A stretch of 64,000 nt of DNA. Origin: Doryteuthis pealeii (taxonomy: Eukaryota > Mollusca > Cephalopoda > Myopsida > Loliginidae). The stretch covers positions 88,573,208 through 88,637,207 of the forward strand of contig CM042152.1 in assembly GCA_023376005.1 (NCBI GenBank), in the 5' to 3' direction. How positions within the stretch are numbered: the first letter of the stretch is position 1; each line of letters begins with the position of its first letter. Made by a program: the position numbers and the translations under genes. Positions 1-10,902 of the stretch are shown in pieces. Under the pieces are notes generated by a model that had not been told where the DNA came from, made no database searches, and saw only the letters and a program-made list of their open reading frames with translations.

Positions 1-250
1 ACCCCGAGCTCAAATCCTGGATGTGGTGATTGCATTTCACTTAGTGCTAATACCCTTGGGAAAGGTATGAATCCTACTCTCCCTCCAGCTATGGATAAAT
101 AGTAGGGCAGACTGGGCTCTTTAACCTTGGTTAGGCAACCGGTCTAGGAGAAGGAAAACTCTGAATTCAAACCTGTTAAACTCCGCTTAAGAAATTGACC
201 TTGTGTCACATCCTGCTAATGCGGAGGGATTGGTAAATATATATATCACT
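1..250 (+). mobile_element. SINE-A copy, 5'-truncated by the window edge
   Basis: Tail portion of the commonest repeat here. Consensus landmarks, in order: a tRNA-like head (missing in this copy), GCATTTCACTTAGTGCTAAT, ATACCCTTGGGAAAGG, a stretch ending GGCAGACTGGGCTCTTTAACC, GGTTAGGCAACCGGTCTAGG, and a 3' end TGTGTCACATCCTGCT...GGAGGGATTGGTAAATATATA that runs into a TA microsatellite. At least a dozen copies on both strands lie in this window, and the full-length form with its Pol III-type head is at 10903. Confidence 0.85.
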
Positions 251-283
251 GTGAAATTGATGAAACTTAATAATTATGATAAT

Positions 284-489
284 GAATTTAAGGTTTGGTT
301 TCTTTGTTTAATGGCCTATCAACCTTCATGGGTTATTTAATACCAAAGCCATCCTTGTAGAAGAATAATAATGATGATACAATTTAATCCATAGCTGGGG
401 GATGAGATGGTCCATACCTTTCCCAAGGGCATTAGTTTGAAAGTGAATGTAATAGTGTGACTAGAGTTAAAACTTACTACAATGTCACT
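284..489 (+). mobile_element. Ret-D retroposon (body)
   Basis: Starts with a GTTTCTTTGTTTAATGGC head and a CATGGGTTATTTAAT block, then CATACCTTTCCCAAGGGC, and ends in AATGTCACTGTCCAGCAGG. Copies with the same order lie at 26658 and 50175. The head is a relative of the Ret-C head (GGCATATCAACC, GGGTCATTTAATGCC). No coding capacity. In this copy the 3' end is expanded into the adjoining tandem array. Confidence 0.7.
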
Positions 490-1119
490 GTCCAGCAGGT
501 TAGCTACTACATCATGGAGACTCCCCCAATAAATGTTAAATTACCCAATGTTTCTTACAAATTCTCAGCATCAATTGATATTGTAATCATTTTGTCCAGC
601 AGGTTAGTTACTACATCATGGAGACTCCCCCAATAAATGTTAAATTAACCAATGTTTCTCAGCACAAAATTTCAGCATCAATTGATATTGTACTCATTTT
701 GTCCAGCAGGTTAGCTACTACATCATGGAGACTCCCCCAATAAATGTTAAATTAACCAATGTTTCTTACAAATTCTCAGCATCAATTGATATTGTAATCA
801 TTTTGTCCAGCAGGTTAGCTACTACATCATGGAGACTCCCCCAATAAATGTTAAATTAACCAATGTTTCTTACAAATTCTCAGCATCAATTGATATTGTA
901 ATCATTTTGTCCAGCAGGTTAGCTACTACATCATGGAGACTCCCCCAATAAATGTTAAATTACCCAATGTTTCTTACAAATTCTCAGCATCAATTGATAT
1001 TGTAATCATTTTGTCCAGCAGGTTAGCTACTACATCACGGAGACTCCCCCAATAAATGTTAAATTAACCAACGTTTCTCAGCACAAAATTTCAGCATCAA
1101 TTGATATTGTACTCATTTT
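490..1119. repeat. Six-unit tandem array, about 104 bp per unit, grown from Ret-D 3' end
   Basis: Units begin with GTCCAGCAGGTTAG at 490, 594, 701, 805, 909 and 1013 (spacings 104, 107, 104, 104, 104). Each carries CTACTACATCATGGAGACTC, a CAATAAATGTTAAATTA block and TCAGCATCAATTGATATTGT. Units 2 and 6 share a variant (CTCAGCACAAAATTTCAGC) that the others lack, which points to block-wise amplification. The start of the unit is the 3' end of Ret-D, so a retroposon tail seeded the array. Confidence 0.95.
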
Positions 1120-1149
1120 GTTATTTGATAAAACTTTGGGTTTCTTTTA

Positions 1150-1804
1150 TCTTATTATAATGGAGATTGTGTGTTTTTCTGTCTGTAACCGAAACTATAT
1201 TCCTACTCAAGTCACAATTCCCTTAGTTATTTACATCACATTCTCCATGATTTTATCTTTATCTAAATCGCAATTATTAATAAAATTGTCTTACATTATT
1301 AATACTGTTAACTATGTCTACGTACTGATAATATGCAATTATATTTATATATACAACAAAATAGCGGTTTACAGTGTGAACAGGAAGGCTAATTTGCATA
1401 TTAATATTAAAAAATCGAATTTAATAAATACGTGCTTAGTATTATTGATTTCTAACTGTTTGGTTTTATTTTAATGAATATAAGCAAAAATCTCTTCAAT
1501 GAATCTTAAATGAAATCCATTAACAAGATAAAATAACTGTCATTTTATTCTTTACTTCCTCTTATAACTAAATACTTAAATTAGAAAAAATAACAATGAA
1601 AGACGAGAGTGATGGAAGAGTAAGTTTCAGTTGTTCCATTTTTTATTATACTCCCTCTGTTTCAAATCTTTTATTATACTCCCTCTGTTTCAAATCTTTT
1701 TATCTGTATTCTTATTTAGTTTCATTAGCCTTTCTAATTTAATACAATATTCTATTACATTAAAACTTAAATACTTGAACCCGGAGGGTGCATATATTTG
1801 CTAG
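1150..1804 (+). mobile_element. Hel-1 non-autonomous Helitron, complete copy
   Basis: Helitron hallmarks are visible. The 5' end TCTTATTATAATGGAGATTG is preceded by host A. The 3' end has a hairpin (1777-1791, GAACCC/GGGTGC around GGA; GCACCC in other copies), a 9-nt spacer and CTAG, followed by host T. At 655 bp it has no Rep/helicase, so it must have been mobilised in trans. An open frame of 118 codons inside it is AT-rich, matches nothing I recognise and is not conserved intact in other copies. A short local duplication of TTTTATTATACTCCCTCTG lies near 1640-1690. Confidence 0.85.
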
Positions 1805-1842
1805 TATATCTAAAGATAAAGATAGTAGATTGAGCTCCTGAT

Positions 1843-2190
1843 TAATTGATTGATTTTAATGGCATGTAAACCTGACTTGGATTATTTTTTGTCTAGGAAG
1901 TAGTTAGGAAAGTGCATTCATTGTTCATATTTACATTATTGGTGTAGTTGTTTCTAAAAAGTTTTTTTTTTTTTTTTTTTTTTTAAGACTGTCCTATTGA
2001 ATACTGGTAATTTTTTGAACAGATCTATTTGATCCATAGATGGGACCCTAACTGATAATACCACTCCAAGTAAGAGATGATCTGGAAGTAATGACAGTGA
2101 AGTACCCTACACATTTCACAGAACTTTAGAACTTGAGCCTCACCATCAGATGCAGTTGAAAGTCATACCCAGAATACCCATTGTTTTTTT
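1843..2190 (+). mobile_element. Ret-C variant retroposon
   Basis: Head GATTGATTGATTTTAATGGC, a T-rich middle including a T run near 1962-1984, then CCATAGATGGGACCCTAACT and AGCCTCACCATCAGATGCAG, matching the Ret-C body. An inverted full copy of the same head variant lies at 14103-14385. Confidence 0.65.
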
Positions 2191-2361
2191 GGGGGGGGAG
2201 GGGTAATGCTTACTCTTCTGCAGAGAATATAGTCAGTATATTATAAACTCTTCATAAAGGATGATTGGGCTCTTGTGTCATACTGATACATTGGACCCAA
2301 TTAGAAAATAATTTTCTATATCATTCAGAAATTATGTTTTTTTTCCCTAAAAGATTGTTTT

Positions 2362-2494
2362 TGTGTCACCATACCTACCATCATTTCCTTACTTTACCGC
2401 ACAGATCCCTGTGCTACTCATATGTTGAGTTAGCGAGGGCCAGTATCAAACTAGGAACCATGTGGTTTCTAGCCAAACGCTCTACCGATTGATG
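2362..2494 (-). mobile_element. SINE-B fragment (head end)
   Basis: Reverse complement reads a tRNA-like head with TAGAGCGTTTGGCTAGAAAC, then the CGCTAACTCAACATATGAGT and CAGGGATCTGTGCGGTAAAG landmarks of SINE-B. The tail is missing. The short open frame across it is a by-product of the repeat. Confidence 0.75.
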
Positions 2495-2789
2495 AATTAA
2501 ATCTGAAAGGTGCAACACTATATTGTCTGAATATAATAAATGATAAATGAATTAAATCTGAAACCTTGTATAGATTACAATTGTGATGTGAGAGAGGTTC
2601 TAATCAATAAAGTAAGTCATTTTTCTTTTTCCCTTTTTTTTTTACTGGCCCTCATCTTCTAAAATAATTATCTCTCAAGCTTCTCAAGAAAGAAAAAAAA
2701 AACAATAAAGTTAAGCTTTGATGATACAACAATTGGAACCAACTTCTGAAGCAACTGTATGTTTTTTATTATTTTTTTCTGTTTCAAAG

Positions 2790-2980
2790 ATACACCAGCA
2801 GAGAAGATTACTTTTATATATTTGTACAACTTCACTTTCATTTCATTATGTCTGCTATTCTCAACTATTGTTGTATTGGCTGCTTATTTTATGATATTCA
2901 AGTGTCTCACTATTCAGATACATCCTGAGATAGAGAGAGAACAAAAGTCAATGATCAACCTATCATTAAGGCAAAATTGA
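2790..2980 (+). CDS. Candidate terminal exon: one membrane span plus charged tail
   Basis: A pyrimidine-rich tract (2761-2785) ending CAAAG at 2789 looks like a 3' splice site. The frame after it (phase 1) begins TPAEKITFIYLYNFTF and holds about 25 hydrophobic residues (ISLCLLFSTIVVLAAYFMIF), then a polar tail IHPEIEREQKSMINLSLRQN and a TGA stop. This would suit the C-terminus of a single-pass membrane protein with a short cytosolic tail. There is no canonical AATAAA close by, no upstream exon I can recognise and no family match. AT-rich DNA readily yields hydrophobic frames, so this is tentative. Confidence 0.25.
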
Positions 2981-3063
2981 TTTAGTAGTTAATCATAATA
3001 TGTCATACTTTGTTCATATTTCCATGTCAAAAGATGTTACAATAATTGCGTTCAAAAAGAAAC

Positions 3064-3675
3064 ACAGGTTAAAGAGCCCAGTGTGTCTGATTATTTACCC
3101 ATAGCTGGAGGGAGAATAATTGGACACATACCTTTCTCAAGAGTATTAACATTATGTTAAATACTAATAGAAAGACAAAGAAACAAATTTATTTTTCTAC
3201 CTACAAAATGAAATTTATCTCCTTGAAAATAGCTCCTTCTGCTGTTGATACACCATTTCAAGCATTTTATTTTTATTTTTTACTTCTGGAAGTCATTTTG
3301 AGATATAGAATGTTTCATAGTGAATTTTCTTATATCATCGGAAATGAACTTTTTTAAATGGAAGTCATTTTGAGAGATAAAATGTTTCATAACCTGCTGG
3401 ACAGTGACATTGTAGTGAATTTTCTTATATCATCTGAAATTAACTTTTTTAAATGGTAAATCTTTAAGCAGTTTTTTCAGAATATGCCTTCTCCTAGACC
3501 AGTTGGTTAAAGAGCCCAGTGTTTCTGACCCATAGCTGGAGGGAGAATAATTGGACACATACCTTTCTCAAGAGTATTAACATTATGTGAAATACTAATA
3601 GTCTCGGCCAGGATTTGAACTTGGATCATCATGTCCATTCTCTACAACAGTAACCATTAACACAACAATCTCTTA
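3064..3675 (-). mobile_element. SINE-A, rearranged (two overlapping partial copies)
   Basis: The landmark AGCTGGAGGGAGAATAATTG with ACCTTTCTCAAGAGTATTAA occurs twice (about 3100-3160 and 3537-3598), and only the second continues into the head. Between them a roughly 70 bp segment (GAAGTCATTTTGAGA...) is tandemly repeated at 3289 and 3361. The second unit holds an extra AACCTGCTGGACAGTGACAT, which is the reverse complement of the Ret-D 3' end. The locus was duplicated and patched. Confidence 0.65.
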
Positions 3676-4054
3676 TAGGATTTTAAAAAATTTTCTTTAT
3701 ATACCAATCAGCTCTATGACCAAAATCTATTGACACAATGAAGAATGGCAATTTTTTTTTTTTTTTTGATGACTTCCATTTATTTTTTATTCATTATTCT
3801 TTCCCCATACTTTCACAAGTTCTGTTAGTGTTTGTTAAGGGACTTAGGATAGAAATTATTTTTCATGCCATTAGGGTAGAGCCAATAATCATTTATATTC
3901 TTGTTACACTGTACAACCAAAAACAGTCATGTTCCTTTAATGTTTATTTGAGAGACCGGTCGATTGCAAGCTTTTTGCAAATAAAGTCATGTTTATACCT
4001 GGATAATAATGGCAGGATTTAATGCATCTTGCAACCAACAAAAAGGATCATATT

Positions 4055-4200
4055 GATTGATTGATTTTAATAGAATGTCAACCCATCTAGGGTTATTTTA
4101 AGAAGCAAGGTTATGGAACTGCATTCATTGTATGGTCATATTTACATTTTTTGTGTAGTTGTTTCTTAGGAGAGTCTTCTTTTTTTTTGCACACAGTTCT
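4055..4200 (+). mobile_element. Ret-C variant, 5' fragment
   Basis: Begins TTGATTGATTTTAATAGAAT, continues through CTGCATTCATTGTATGGTCA and stops before the conserved body. It matches the head half of the copies at 1843 and 14385 (minus). Confidence 0.55.
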
Positions 4201-4236
4201 ATTGAATTAGATGTGTCAGTAGTACTCTATAATTAA

Positions 4237-4590
4237 AACGCCAGAGGAAAAAGGTGGATAGGAACTGTACAAGGATGTTGTGTGTGGTTTTGAATAAATT
4301 CTTGAAGCAATACCCCACAAAAAGCAGCTGTACAATAACTTGCCTATTATACAAACCATCCATTTAAGACAAACAAGATATGCTGCAGAAGCTAAGACAA
4401 GCTTATAAGTGATGTTATCCAATGGGCACCTACACATGGATACAACAGTGTAGCTCGGCCAGAATAAAAACAATATCAATCAGCTCTGCATTGATACTGG
4501 ATGTTGTGTAGACAACCTGCCAGGAGTGATAAGGAACTGTCACGGAAATCTGTGCTGTTGGCATGACTTGATGATTATAATCGAAAAGGT
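4237..4590 (+). pseudogene. Non-LTR retrotransposon (LINE) 3' end fossil
   Basis: Broken frames encode the same tail as the copy at 25745: an ACTGTACAAGGATGTTGTGTG block (R-M-L), a NKFLKQYPTKSSC-like stretch, then the weakly conserved region after the reverse transcriptase and a GATGATTAT-rich end. Several stops and frameshifts make it dead. The stretch after it (4600-5000) has no recognised content. Confidence 0.6.
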
Positions 4591-4633
4591 ACTGTGAATG
4601 ACGAAGTCCCATAATAATGCTTAAACAACCAGT

Positions 4634-4984
4634 TTGGCTTTCCGACTTAATTTTCAAAAGGGTTGTGCTGCATGTGCACTCCAAAGGACATACAAGCCAC
4701 GCTGTAATTTAAATATCTTCTTTATTTTTCATACGGCGCATGCCGTGAAAACTTTGTTGGCACGTAGAGACTTGGACATTAAACTAGACCAATATCTTAG
4801 TAGTTCTTATAACAAGAATGCGGTTCTAAAATATACCGCCAAAAAAGTTGCTCACATGGGAGCCTCAAAAACTTATGACCTGTTCAAGTGGTCATCTCAA
4901 ATGGAAAGACAGGCCTCCCTAGACCTAACAATACCAAAATTACTACTCGCGTCTAAGACCCTACAAACTTTTATCTTTTATTAA
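4634..4984 (+). other. Unassigned 116-codon open frame
   Basis: An open frame that includes the segments KTLLARRDLDIKLDQYLSS and AHMGASKTYDLFKWSSQMER, less AT-biased than its surroundings. It starts in DNA that abuts the LINE fossil. I see no domain, no splice signals and no second copy in the window. It could be a fragment of an unrecognised element or chance. Confidence 0.15.
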
Positions 4985-5261
4985 AACCTTTTTCTATTTC
5001 ACTGCACAACAGCAGTGATTTACTTATCCATAACACAAAGGCAAAATAAGTACTCCAAACAATCTCAAAAATGCATTTACTCATATATTTTGGGTTATTA
5101 AAACCCAAGAACTATTTCTTATATGGTAACATTTTTACCAGGGGGAATGACCAGGTCACAGAGTACCTTATTCAGGGGGTAAGGAGGAAAGTGGGAAGGG
5201 GAAACCCAAAACCTGACATGATGATCATGACAAGACACAATTTACAATTACTACTAATCTG

Positions 5262-5475
5262 CCTAACAGAGTGGCAACCACAGGTACTACTACTCCGGGT
5301 CAGATTGAACTTGGGAATAATGGCAATGAAAGGGTACTCCACACTCCCCCAAATCTCCAGAACTGGAGCCTCACTATCAGATCCTGTGTAGTGTTATATC
5401 CAAGACAACCCTTTTGGAGAAGCAGTCTTGATTCTCTACAGCCCCAACTGACAGAGTGTTATATACCCTACCTAT
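5262..5475 (+). mobile_element. Ret-C fragment (body only)
   Basis: Contains the ordered body blocks GGTACTACTACTCCGGGTCA, GGGTACTCCACACTCCCCCA and GGAGCCTCACTATCAGATCC. Head and 3' end are absent or unrecognisable. Confidence 0.65.
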
Positions 5476-5535
5476 GAACATTAATAGGTATATCCCAATC
5501 CTTTGAATATAGAAGTATTATACTGATTCATTGTA

Positions 5536-5790
5536 GGGCCGGGGTAGCTCAGTCAGTAGAGCGTTTGGCTAGAAACCACAAGGTTCCTAGTTCGATACCG
5601 ATCCTCGCCAACTCGGCATATGAGTAGCACAGGGATCTGTGTGGTAAAGTAGGGAACTGAGGGTAGGTGTGGTGCTCCACCTCAGATGCTAAAAAACAAA
5701 CTCCTTGATCTAGCACTATTGAAAAGGGGATATACTCCCTCGCTGATTGGCTGATAGCAACTTTAGGCCGCCCAGACGAAAGAATACTGA
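5536..5790 (+). mobile_element. SINE-B copy 1 (tRNA-headed)
   Basis: tRNA-like head with A-box region TAGCTCAGTCAGTAGAGCG and B-box AGTTCGATACC. Then come AACTCGGCATATGAGTAGCA, CAGGGATCTGTGTGGTAAAG, GGTGTGGTGCTCCACCTCAG, GAAAAGGGGATATACTCCCT and an end TTTAGGCCGCCC. The family length is about 255 bp. It forms a direct pair with the next copy, starts 362 bp apart. Confidence 0.9.
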
Positions 5791-5897
5791 TTCAGTAGTC
5801 TATACCAATAGCAGTCATTTACCTTTCTTCACGCTGCTAGCGAGTATAGTATTTTCTTAATGTTATAAAGATTCCATTTCATTTTCAATCCATTGGA

Positions 5898-6160
5898 AGG
5901 GCTGGTTTTGCTCAGTCAGTAGAACGTTCGGCTAGGAATCACAAGGTTCCTGGTTCGATACCGACCTCACCAACTCAGTGTATGATTAGCACAGGGATCT
6001 GTGTGGTAAAGTGAGGAGCTGATGGTAGGTGTGGCGCCCCACCTCAGACGCTAAAATAATCTCCTTGGTCTAGTGCTAATGAAAAGGGGATAGAATCCCT
6101 TGCTATCTGGCTGATACCAACATTAGGCCGCCCCAACGATTTTACTTTACTTTACTTATT
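5898..6160 (+). mobile_element. SINE-B copy 2
   Basis: Same landmarks as copy 1, with a degenerate A box (TTTTGCTCAGTCAGTAGAAC) and B box GGTTCGATACC. The end is AGGCCGCCCCAACGATTTTA followed by a short CTTTA repeat, the usual SINE-B terminus. Confidence 0.9.
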
Positions 6161-6677
6161 TCTCATTTAGTAACCTGTGTTAGGTTACAACACAGAAGAT
6201 AAAATCAATGGTGCTGAAAATAATGCAAAAGGTGAGAAACCACAAAATCATTCCTGAAATTCTTTTGGCAACGATTCCAGGTGATTTTCATTTAACAAAA
6301 CTAAATACACACTTATTATTGGAAGGTTTTTTTCTACTTATTGTACGTAGAGAAATGAACTAACTATTCATTTGATAACTGTGACTTCCATAGGATTAGT
6401 TTTGTAATGAATCACTTGGTTTCATCAATCAGTTAAGCACATTGGACTAATCCAATTACTTCTTTTTTTAATCTGTAACTTGTTGATTTACGTTAAGAAC
6501 CAAAGATATTCAATCTCACAGATTGTTCTACATATAATGCTGATTTGGATAAATTCAAAAATGTTTGTTTTTTTTAAATTCTTTATTCAAATCAAAATAT
6601 TCCTCCTAAGCCTTACTACTGTGGTGAGAGAAATCATGCATGTAGTGGTTCAAAGTGTACACGACTATGTCTGGCAT

Positions 6678-7130
6678 TGTTTGTTTTATGGCATATCAAC
6701 CCCGGTGGGTCATTTAATGCTAACAAAGTTTTGAAATAAATTCATTCCTAATGGATACTCAATTTTTTTTAATAATACATTTTCTATTTAACCCACAGAT
6801 AGGACCCCAACAGGCACCACCACTCCAGGCCAGAATGGACCAGGGAGCAATGGTGATGGAACCTCACCATCAGATATAGTTTAACATCATTTCCTGGACA
6901 TGAAGACTTTCAGCCACCACCTTCTAGCACATATATGATATGATAAAAAGGGTTGGAGCTTGGCATAAGGGAAATAGAGTTGGGACAATCATATAAGTGC
7001 TAGGGCTTGATGTGACCAGCTGGTTGATCGAAGTGGGCCTCTCCAACTGCCTGTCTTGCCTAAGCAAAGGCCTAAGGGAGTGTTACATGTCATGGACTGC
7101 TCATCCACTAGGACTCCATCCTTAAGATAG
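6678..7130 (+). mobile_element. Ret-C copy
   Basis: Head GTTTTATGGCATATCAACCC, GGGTCATTTAATGC, an AT-rich spacer, GATAGGACCCCAACAGGCAC, GGACCAGGGAGCAATGGTGA, GAACCTCACCATCAGATATA, then the 3' extension GTGCTAGGGCTTGATGTGAC and GATGGAGTCC-type sequence on the other strand. The internal 126 bp unit occurs once, shortened. Confidence 0.8.
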
Positions 7131-7197
7131 ATAAATAGTCTAAGTGTTTAAATCATGTGCCATAACAAATCTAAACAAAAACACAGAGACCAATTGG

Positions 7198-7535
7198 TTT
7201 GGTTTGGTTTGTTTATGGCATATCAACCTCGGTGGGTCATTTAATGCCGACAAAGTTGTGAAATAAATTAATTCTTAATGCATAATACAATTTTGTTTAT
7301 AAACTCATGTTTTTTCTATTCAACCCTTAGATAGGACCCTAACAGGTACTACCACTCCGGGTCAGAGTGGACCTGGGAGCAATGGTGATGAAGGGATGCT
7401 CTACATTCCCAAACCCCAGAACTGGAACCTCACCATCAGATAGAATTTAATGTCATTCTCAGGACATGTAGACCCTCAGCTATCGCCTTCTAGCACCCAT
7501 ATGATAAGAAGGATTGGGGGGTTGCCATAAGTTCA
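7198..7535 (+). mobile_element. Ret-C copy
   Basis: Full head (GGTTTGGTTTGTTTATGGCA) through the single-copy body (CCACTCCGGGTCAGAGTGGA, GGAACCTCACCATCAGATAG) to GGGGGGTTGCCATAAG. It is the short form, ending about where the nested copy at 13089-14049 also ends. Confidence 0.8.
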
Positions 7536-7663
7536 ATAGGGGAAACCATATGTGCACTTGTAAAATAAAAACAAAAATTACTTTATGATTTGATTAGGCA
7601 TCCCATTGTGGTGTAATGGTTAGTAAATAGTGTTACATAGTCTATGCGGTTGCATAAGCTTAT

Positions 7664-8140
7664 TGTCAATCCCCTGTAATTCTGAGGGCATGACCCTTTT
7701 CATATCATGGCCGGGTCCTTCTATGGAAAATTACAGAAGCCCGCCAAATATGTGAAGTCACGTGGGACCTTTTTCAGAGTCCCCAGTTTTGCAGTTAGAC
7801 ATCAGGCAGAGCAGTCGGCCATTTTAGGTCCTGCCTAAAACTGGAACTCACGCGCACTATGTTAGTTAGCAGATGTCTGGGTTGGGGATTGAAAATAAAG
7901 TAACATCAAAATAAATCGAAGTCTTGTGTTTATTATCTAAAAACTAACAATGACACAGGGCTTCTGATAGGGAGAAATCCCTAACAGAAAACCAGACCCG
8001 AAGTCCCCAAGAAAGTCCAGACCTTAGAAGATTCCAGACCAAAACAAGATGTTAGAAGATATACCAAAGATGATCAGAATACCAAAGCCGGCCAGAAGAA
8101 AATACGACCAGATATAGAAGAACGAAAGAGATGTATAACA
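7664..8140 (+). mobile_element. Possible solo LTR
   Basis: A 477 bp TG...CA segment flanked by TTAT (7660-7663 and 8141-8144). It has an AATAAA near 7900 and a GC-richer U3-like half. The termini TGTC/AACA are poor inverted repeats and a 4-bp AT-only duplication may be chance. I see no internal retroviral-type region nearby. Confidence 0.35.
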
Positions 8141-8151
8141 TTATAATCATT

Positions 8152-8830
8152 TGGTTTGGTTTGTTTTTGCCGATAAAGTTTTGAAATAAATCAGTTCTTA
8201 ATGGATAATACAATTTTTTTATAAATACATTTTTCTATTTAACCCATAGATGGGACCCTAACAGGTACTACCACTCCGGGTCAGAGTGGACCAGGGAGCA
8301 ATGGTGATGAAGGGGTGCTCCACATTCCCCAAACCTCCAGAACTGGAACCTCACCATCAGATAGAGTTTAACGTCATTCACAGGACATGTAGACCCTCAG
8401 TCAACGCCTTCTAGCACCCATATGATAAAAAGGGGTTGGGGCTTGCCATAAGGGCAATCATATAGGTGCTAGGGCTTGACGTGACCAGCCGATTGATCGG
8501 AGGGGGCCTCTCCAACAGCTCATCTAGCCCAAGATACGGCCAAAGTGGAGTATTGCATGTCATGAACTGCTCATCCACCTGGGCTCTATCCTTAAGCATC
8601 ATGGGTCGCCACCCACAGCCAACAGGTGGCCCCATTGGGGGAGTCTTACCCCTATGCAGAGGTGCAGTCAGTGCATTCTAATGCCCCAGCCAACAGGGCG
8701 GTAATTATTTAGTGCCAGTGAAGAAGGCGCTATGCAACAATAGCAAGTACGATCCTCACTGAATGCCTCATACTTGCTACCTTGTGTCACATCCTTCCAT
8801 GGTGAAGGGGTTGGGTAAATACCTACTTAG
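8152..8830 (+). mobile_element. Ret-C long form
   Basis: The most complete Ret-C: head, body, GGGGTTGGGGCTTGCCATAA, then a further 350 bp with GTGACCAGCCGATTGATCGG, CATGTCATGAACTGCTCATC, GGTCGCCACCCACAGCC and CAGCCAACAGGGCGGTAATT. It ends in a SINE-A-like tail (TTGTGTCACATCC, GGGGTTGGGTAAATACC), so it looks like a composite of two families. Small open frames on both strands here are incidental. Confidence 0.75.
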
Positions 8831-9128
8831 ATTTAAGAATTGCCTAAAAATCTTTGACCAAAAATCCCCGATTTTTCAAAAGTAATTTTAAAATAATATC
8901 ACTCAGGTGCTTGCTTTTGTCATTTTTTTAGCTAAATGTTTAGGGTGGGGGTAGTGTGTTCTCCCACCTTTTTTAAGATGTATATTGTATTTGGTAATTT
9001 TTTTTTTTAATGTTGTCCAGAAGTTTTCTTTTAAATCATAAATCTATCTTGCCAACTCCTCAATAAAAAAATTGAGACATTCATAATTTTTTCAGAAACA
9101 GAACTTAAGTAACTTCCAGACTTTTAAG

Positions 9129-9130
<2 letters not shown>

Positions 9131-9172
<42 letters not shown>

Positions 9173-9210
9173 CACATATACATACATACATATACACTTA
9201 CTTACATTAT

Positions 9211-9250
<40 letters not shown>
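9131..9250. repeat. (TA)n with TACA interruptions
   Basis: Two long (TA)n runs (about 9131-9168 and 9217-9249) around an ACATACATATACA-type spacer. They generate the I-Y repeat open frames on the minus strand, which are not genes. Confidence 0.95.
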
Positions 9251-9252
<2 letters not shown>

Positions 9253-9848
9253 ATATCACTAAGATCAATAACCAGAATCTTAGAAATTTTTTTCCTTTTA
9301 GAAAAGAAAGCAATAAGATGTTTAAAATTATCCTATTTTTTAAATGATATATTTCCATTAAAAATCTATATATCAATATGCTTGTTCCTTAATCTTCCGA
9401 CCGTTATCATCTTGCAACACCCTCTAGTTAAAAATCAGACCGTCCAAATCATCCAAGATGAAATGCAAACGTGTAAATCCTGAGTATCTGATGTTGCTTA
9501 TCTGTAGAAATTTTCTTTCATATGAGTGTTGTCACCTAAGCTAAATAATTGACAATTCCGTTTTTATTATAAAAAAAGAAAGGGAAGAAAAAGACATACT
9601 ATGCAGAAAAAATATAATAAGGAAGAGAGTAGGAAAAAAGATAGAGGGGGGGGGCATTAACACTTATCTGTTTCAATCAAACATAATGAAAAGAAGGAAA
9701 GAAAGAAAAAAAATGAGTGAGAGAGTTGAATCAAGATTATTATACTTTTTACATATTTAATTATTTTGCAATAGCTCTTATGTTATTTTTAGAGTCAGTA
9801 CCCATTTAGTAATGGGTTAATGTACCTACATTAGCTTATCAAAACTTT

Positions 9849-10221
9849 TGTGGGGATTAAAATTTAAAAAAAAAAAAAAAAAAAATCTCCCATGAGCCTT
9901 CAGACCAGAAGAACTCACTGAGCATGTGCAGGAAAAAGGACCCACATCCGACCCTCAAGATAATCTCTCGGCTATTCGGACAAAGGGTTAAACTGGGACA
10001 AGACACTATTTCTGGACAGGAAGAAATTTCCCCTCCACGTGGTGGCTATGACCCATGAATAAAGCCCGATTCCTTAAACTACCTTTTGTCTTAGTCTCTT
10101 CTTTTTCTTTTTTAGTGTGACCACCAAATATGATGGGATTAAAAGGAAACCCTGTGATCATGAAACCACAAATAACCACAGACATTTAAACCAAAAATAT
10201 TAAAATACTTGTCACCCCACA
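9849..10221 (+). mobile_element. Solo LTR with 7-bp inverted termini
   Basis: A 373 bp segment starts TGTGGGG and ends CCCCACA (perfect inverted termini). It is flanked by CTTT at 9845-9848 and 10222-10225, a 4-bp target duplication. It carries AATAAA at 10058-10063 followed by a T/C-rich stretch, as in R-U5. No gag/pol is present, so it is the product of LTR-LTR recombination. An A run lies near 9868. Superfamily not determined. Confidence 0.7.
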
Positions 10222-10384
10222 CTTTCAAGGGGGTGTACATCTAAAGACTTGCCCCGGGTGCCAAATCTTTCACTGGCCCTGTGTATGTATAAAACCAAAT
10301 ATGTCTGGATAAAAAGCTACCATAGAAAACAAAGAATATAGAAAGTTTGAAGACATTGATTTTTGGGATAGTTTTAAAAACACG

Positions 10385-10410
10385 ACATATATATATATAT
10401 ATATATATAA
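10385..10410. repeat. (TA)n microsatellite
   Basis: Short uninterrupted TA run in otherwise unassigned AT-rich DNA (10226-10900), in which I see no gene or repeat family. Confidence 0.9.
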
Positions 10411-10902
10411 TATTGGAAATCTTAATGAAATAGATAATGTAAACAATTTCATAGCCAATGATTTACTATATTTTCCCTTAGAACATTCAATAAGGTAGAA
10501 TGGAAAAGATTCATTGTTATGAAACATCCAAATAACATGGACAGCCATAAATATGTTTCCCGTGAAGAGAGAATGAATTACGTACCCCAAGTAAATTTCA
10601 GAATAAAAGACTAGATCTGAATGTCTCTATATCAAAAATATTGATTCATTGGTGCCACAAGGAACTTTCTCATTGTTAAATAGATGCACTCACAATGAAT
10701 TTATGAAGAATAAGAAAATATGGTTAGTGGATATGATTTTCTTTAACATTAAGGAATTTATATATAATAAGATTATTTCTTATTTTACTTTATGTTTATA
10801 AAAATACACACAATTCTGTTTGACTTACTGCAGAAAAGGTGAAAAAAGAAATATCCCAAGTCAGTTTTAAAAGTCTATATATTAATACCCTTAATACCAT
10901 TG

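Noticed and set aside
1118..1474. 118-codon open frame (and the similar minus-strand frame at 33901-34122)
   Set aside because: Lies inside Hel-1 Helitrons; not intact across copies and has no recognisable domain.
5536..5610. Functional tRNA gene
   Set aside because: The tRNA-like part is followed by the SINE-B body in every copy and the cloverleaf is imperfect, especially the anticodon stem.
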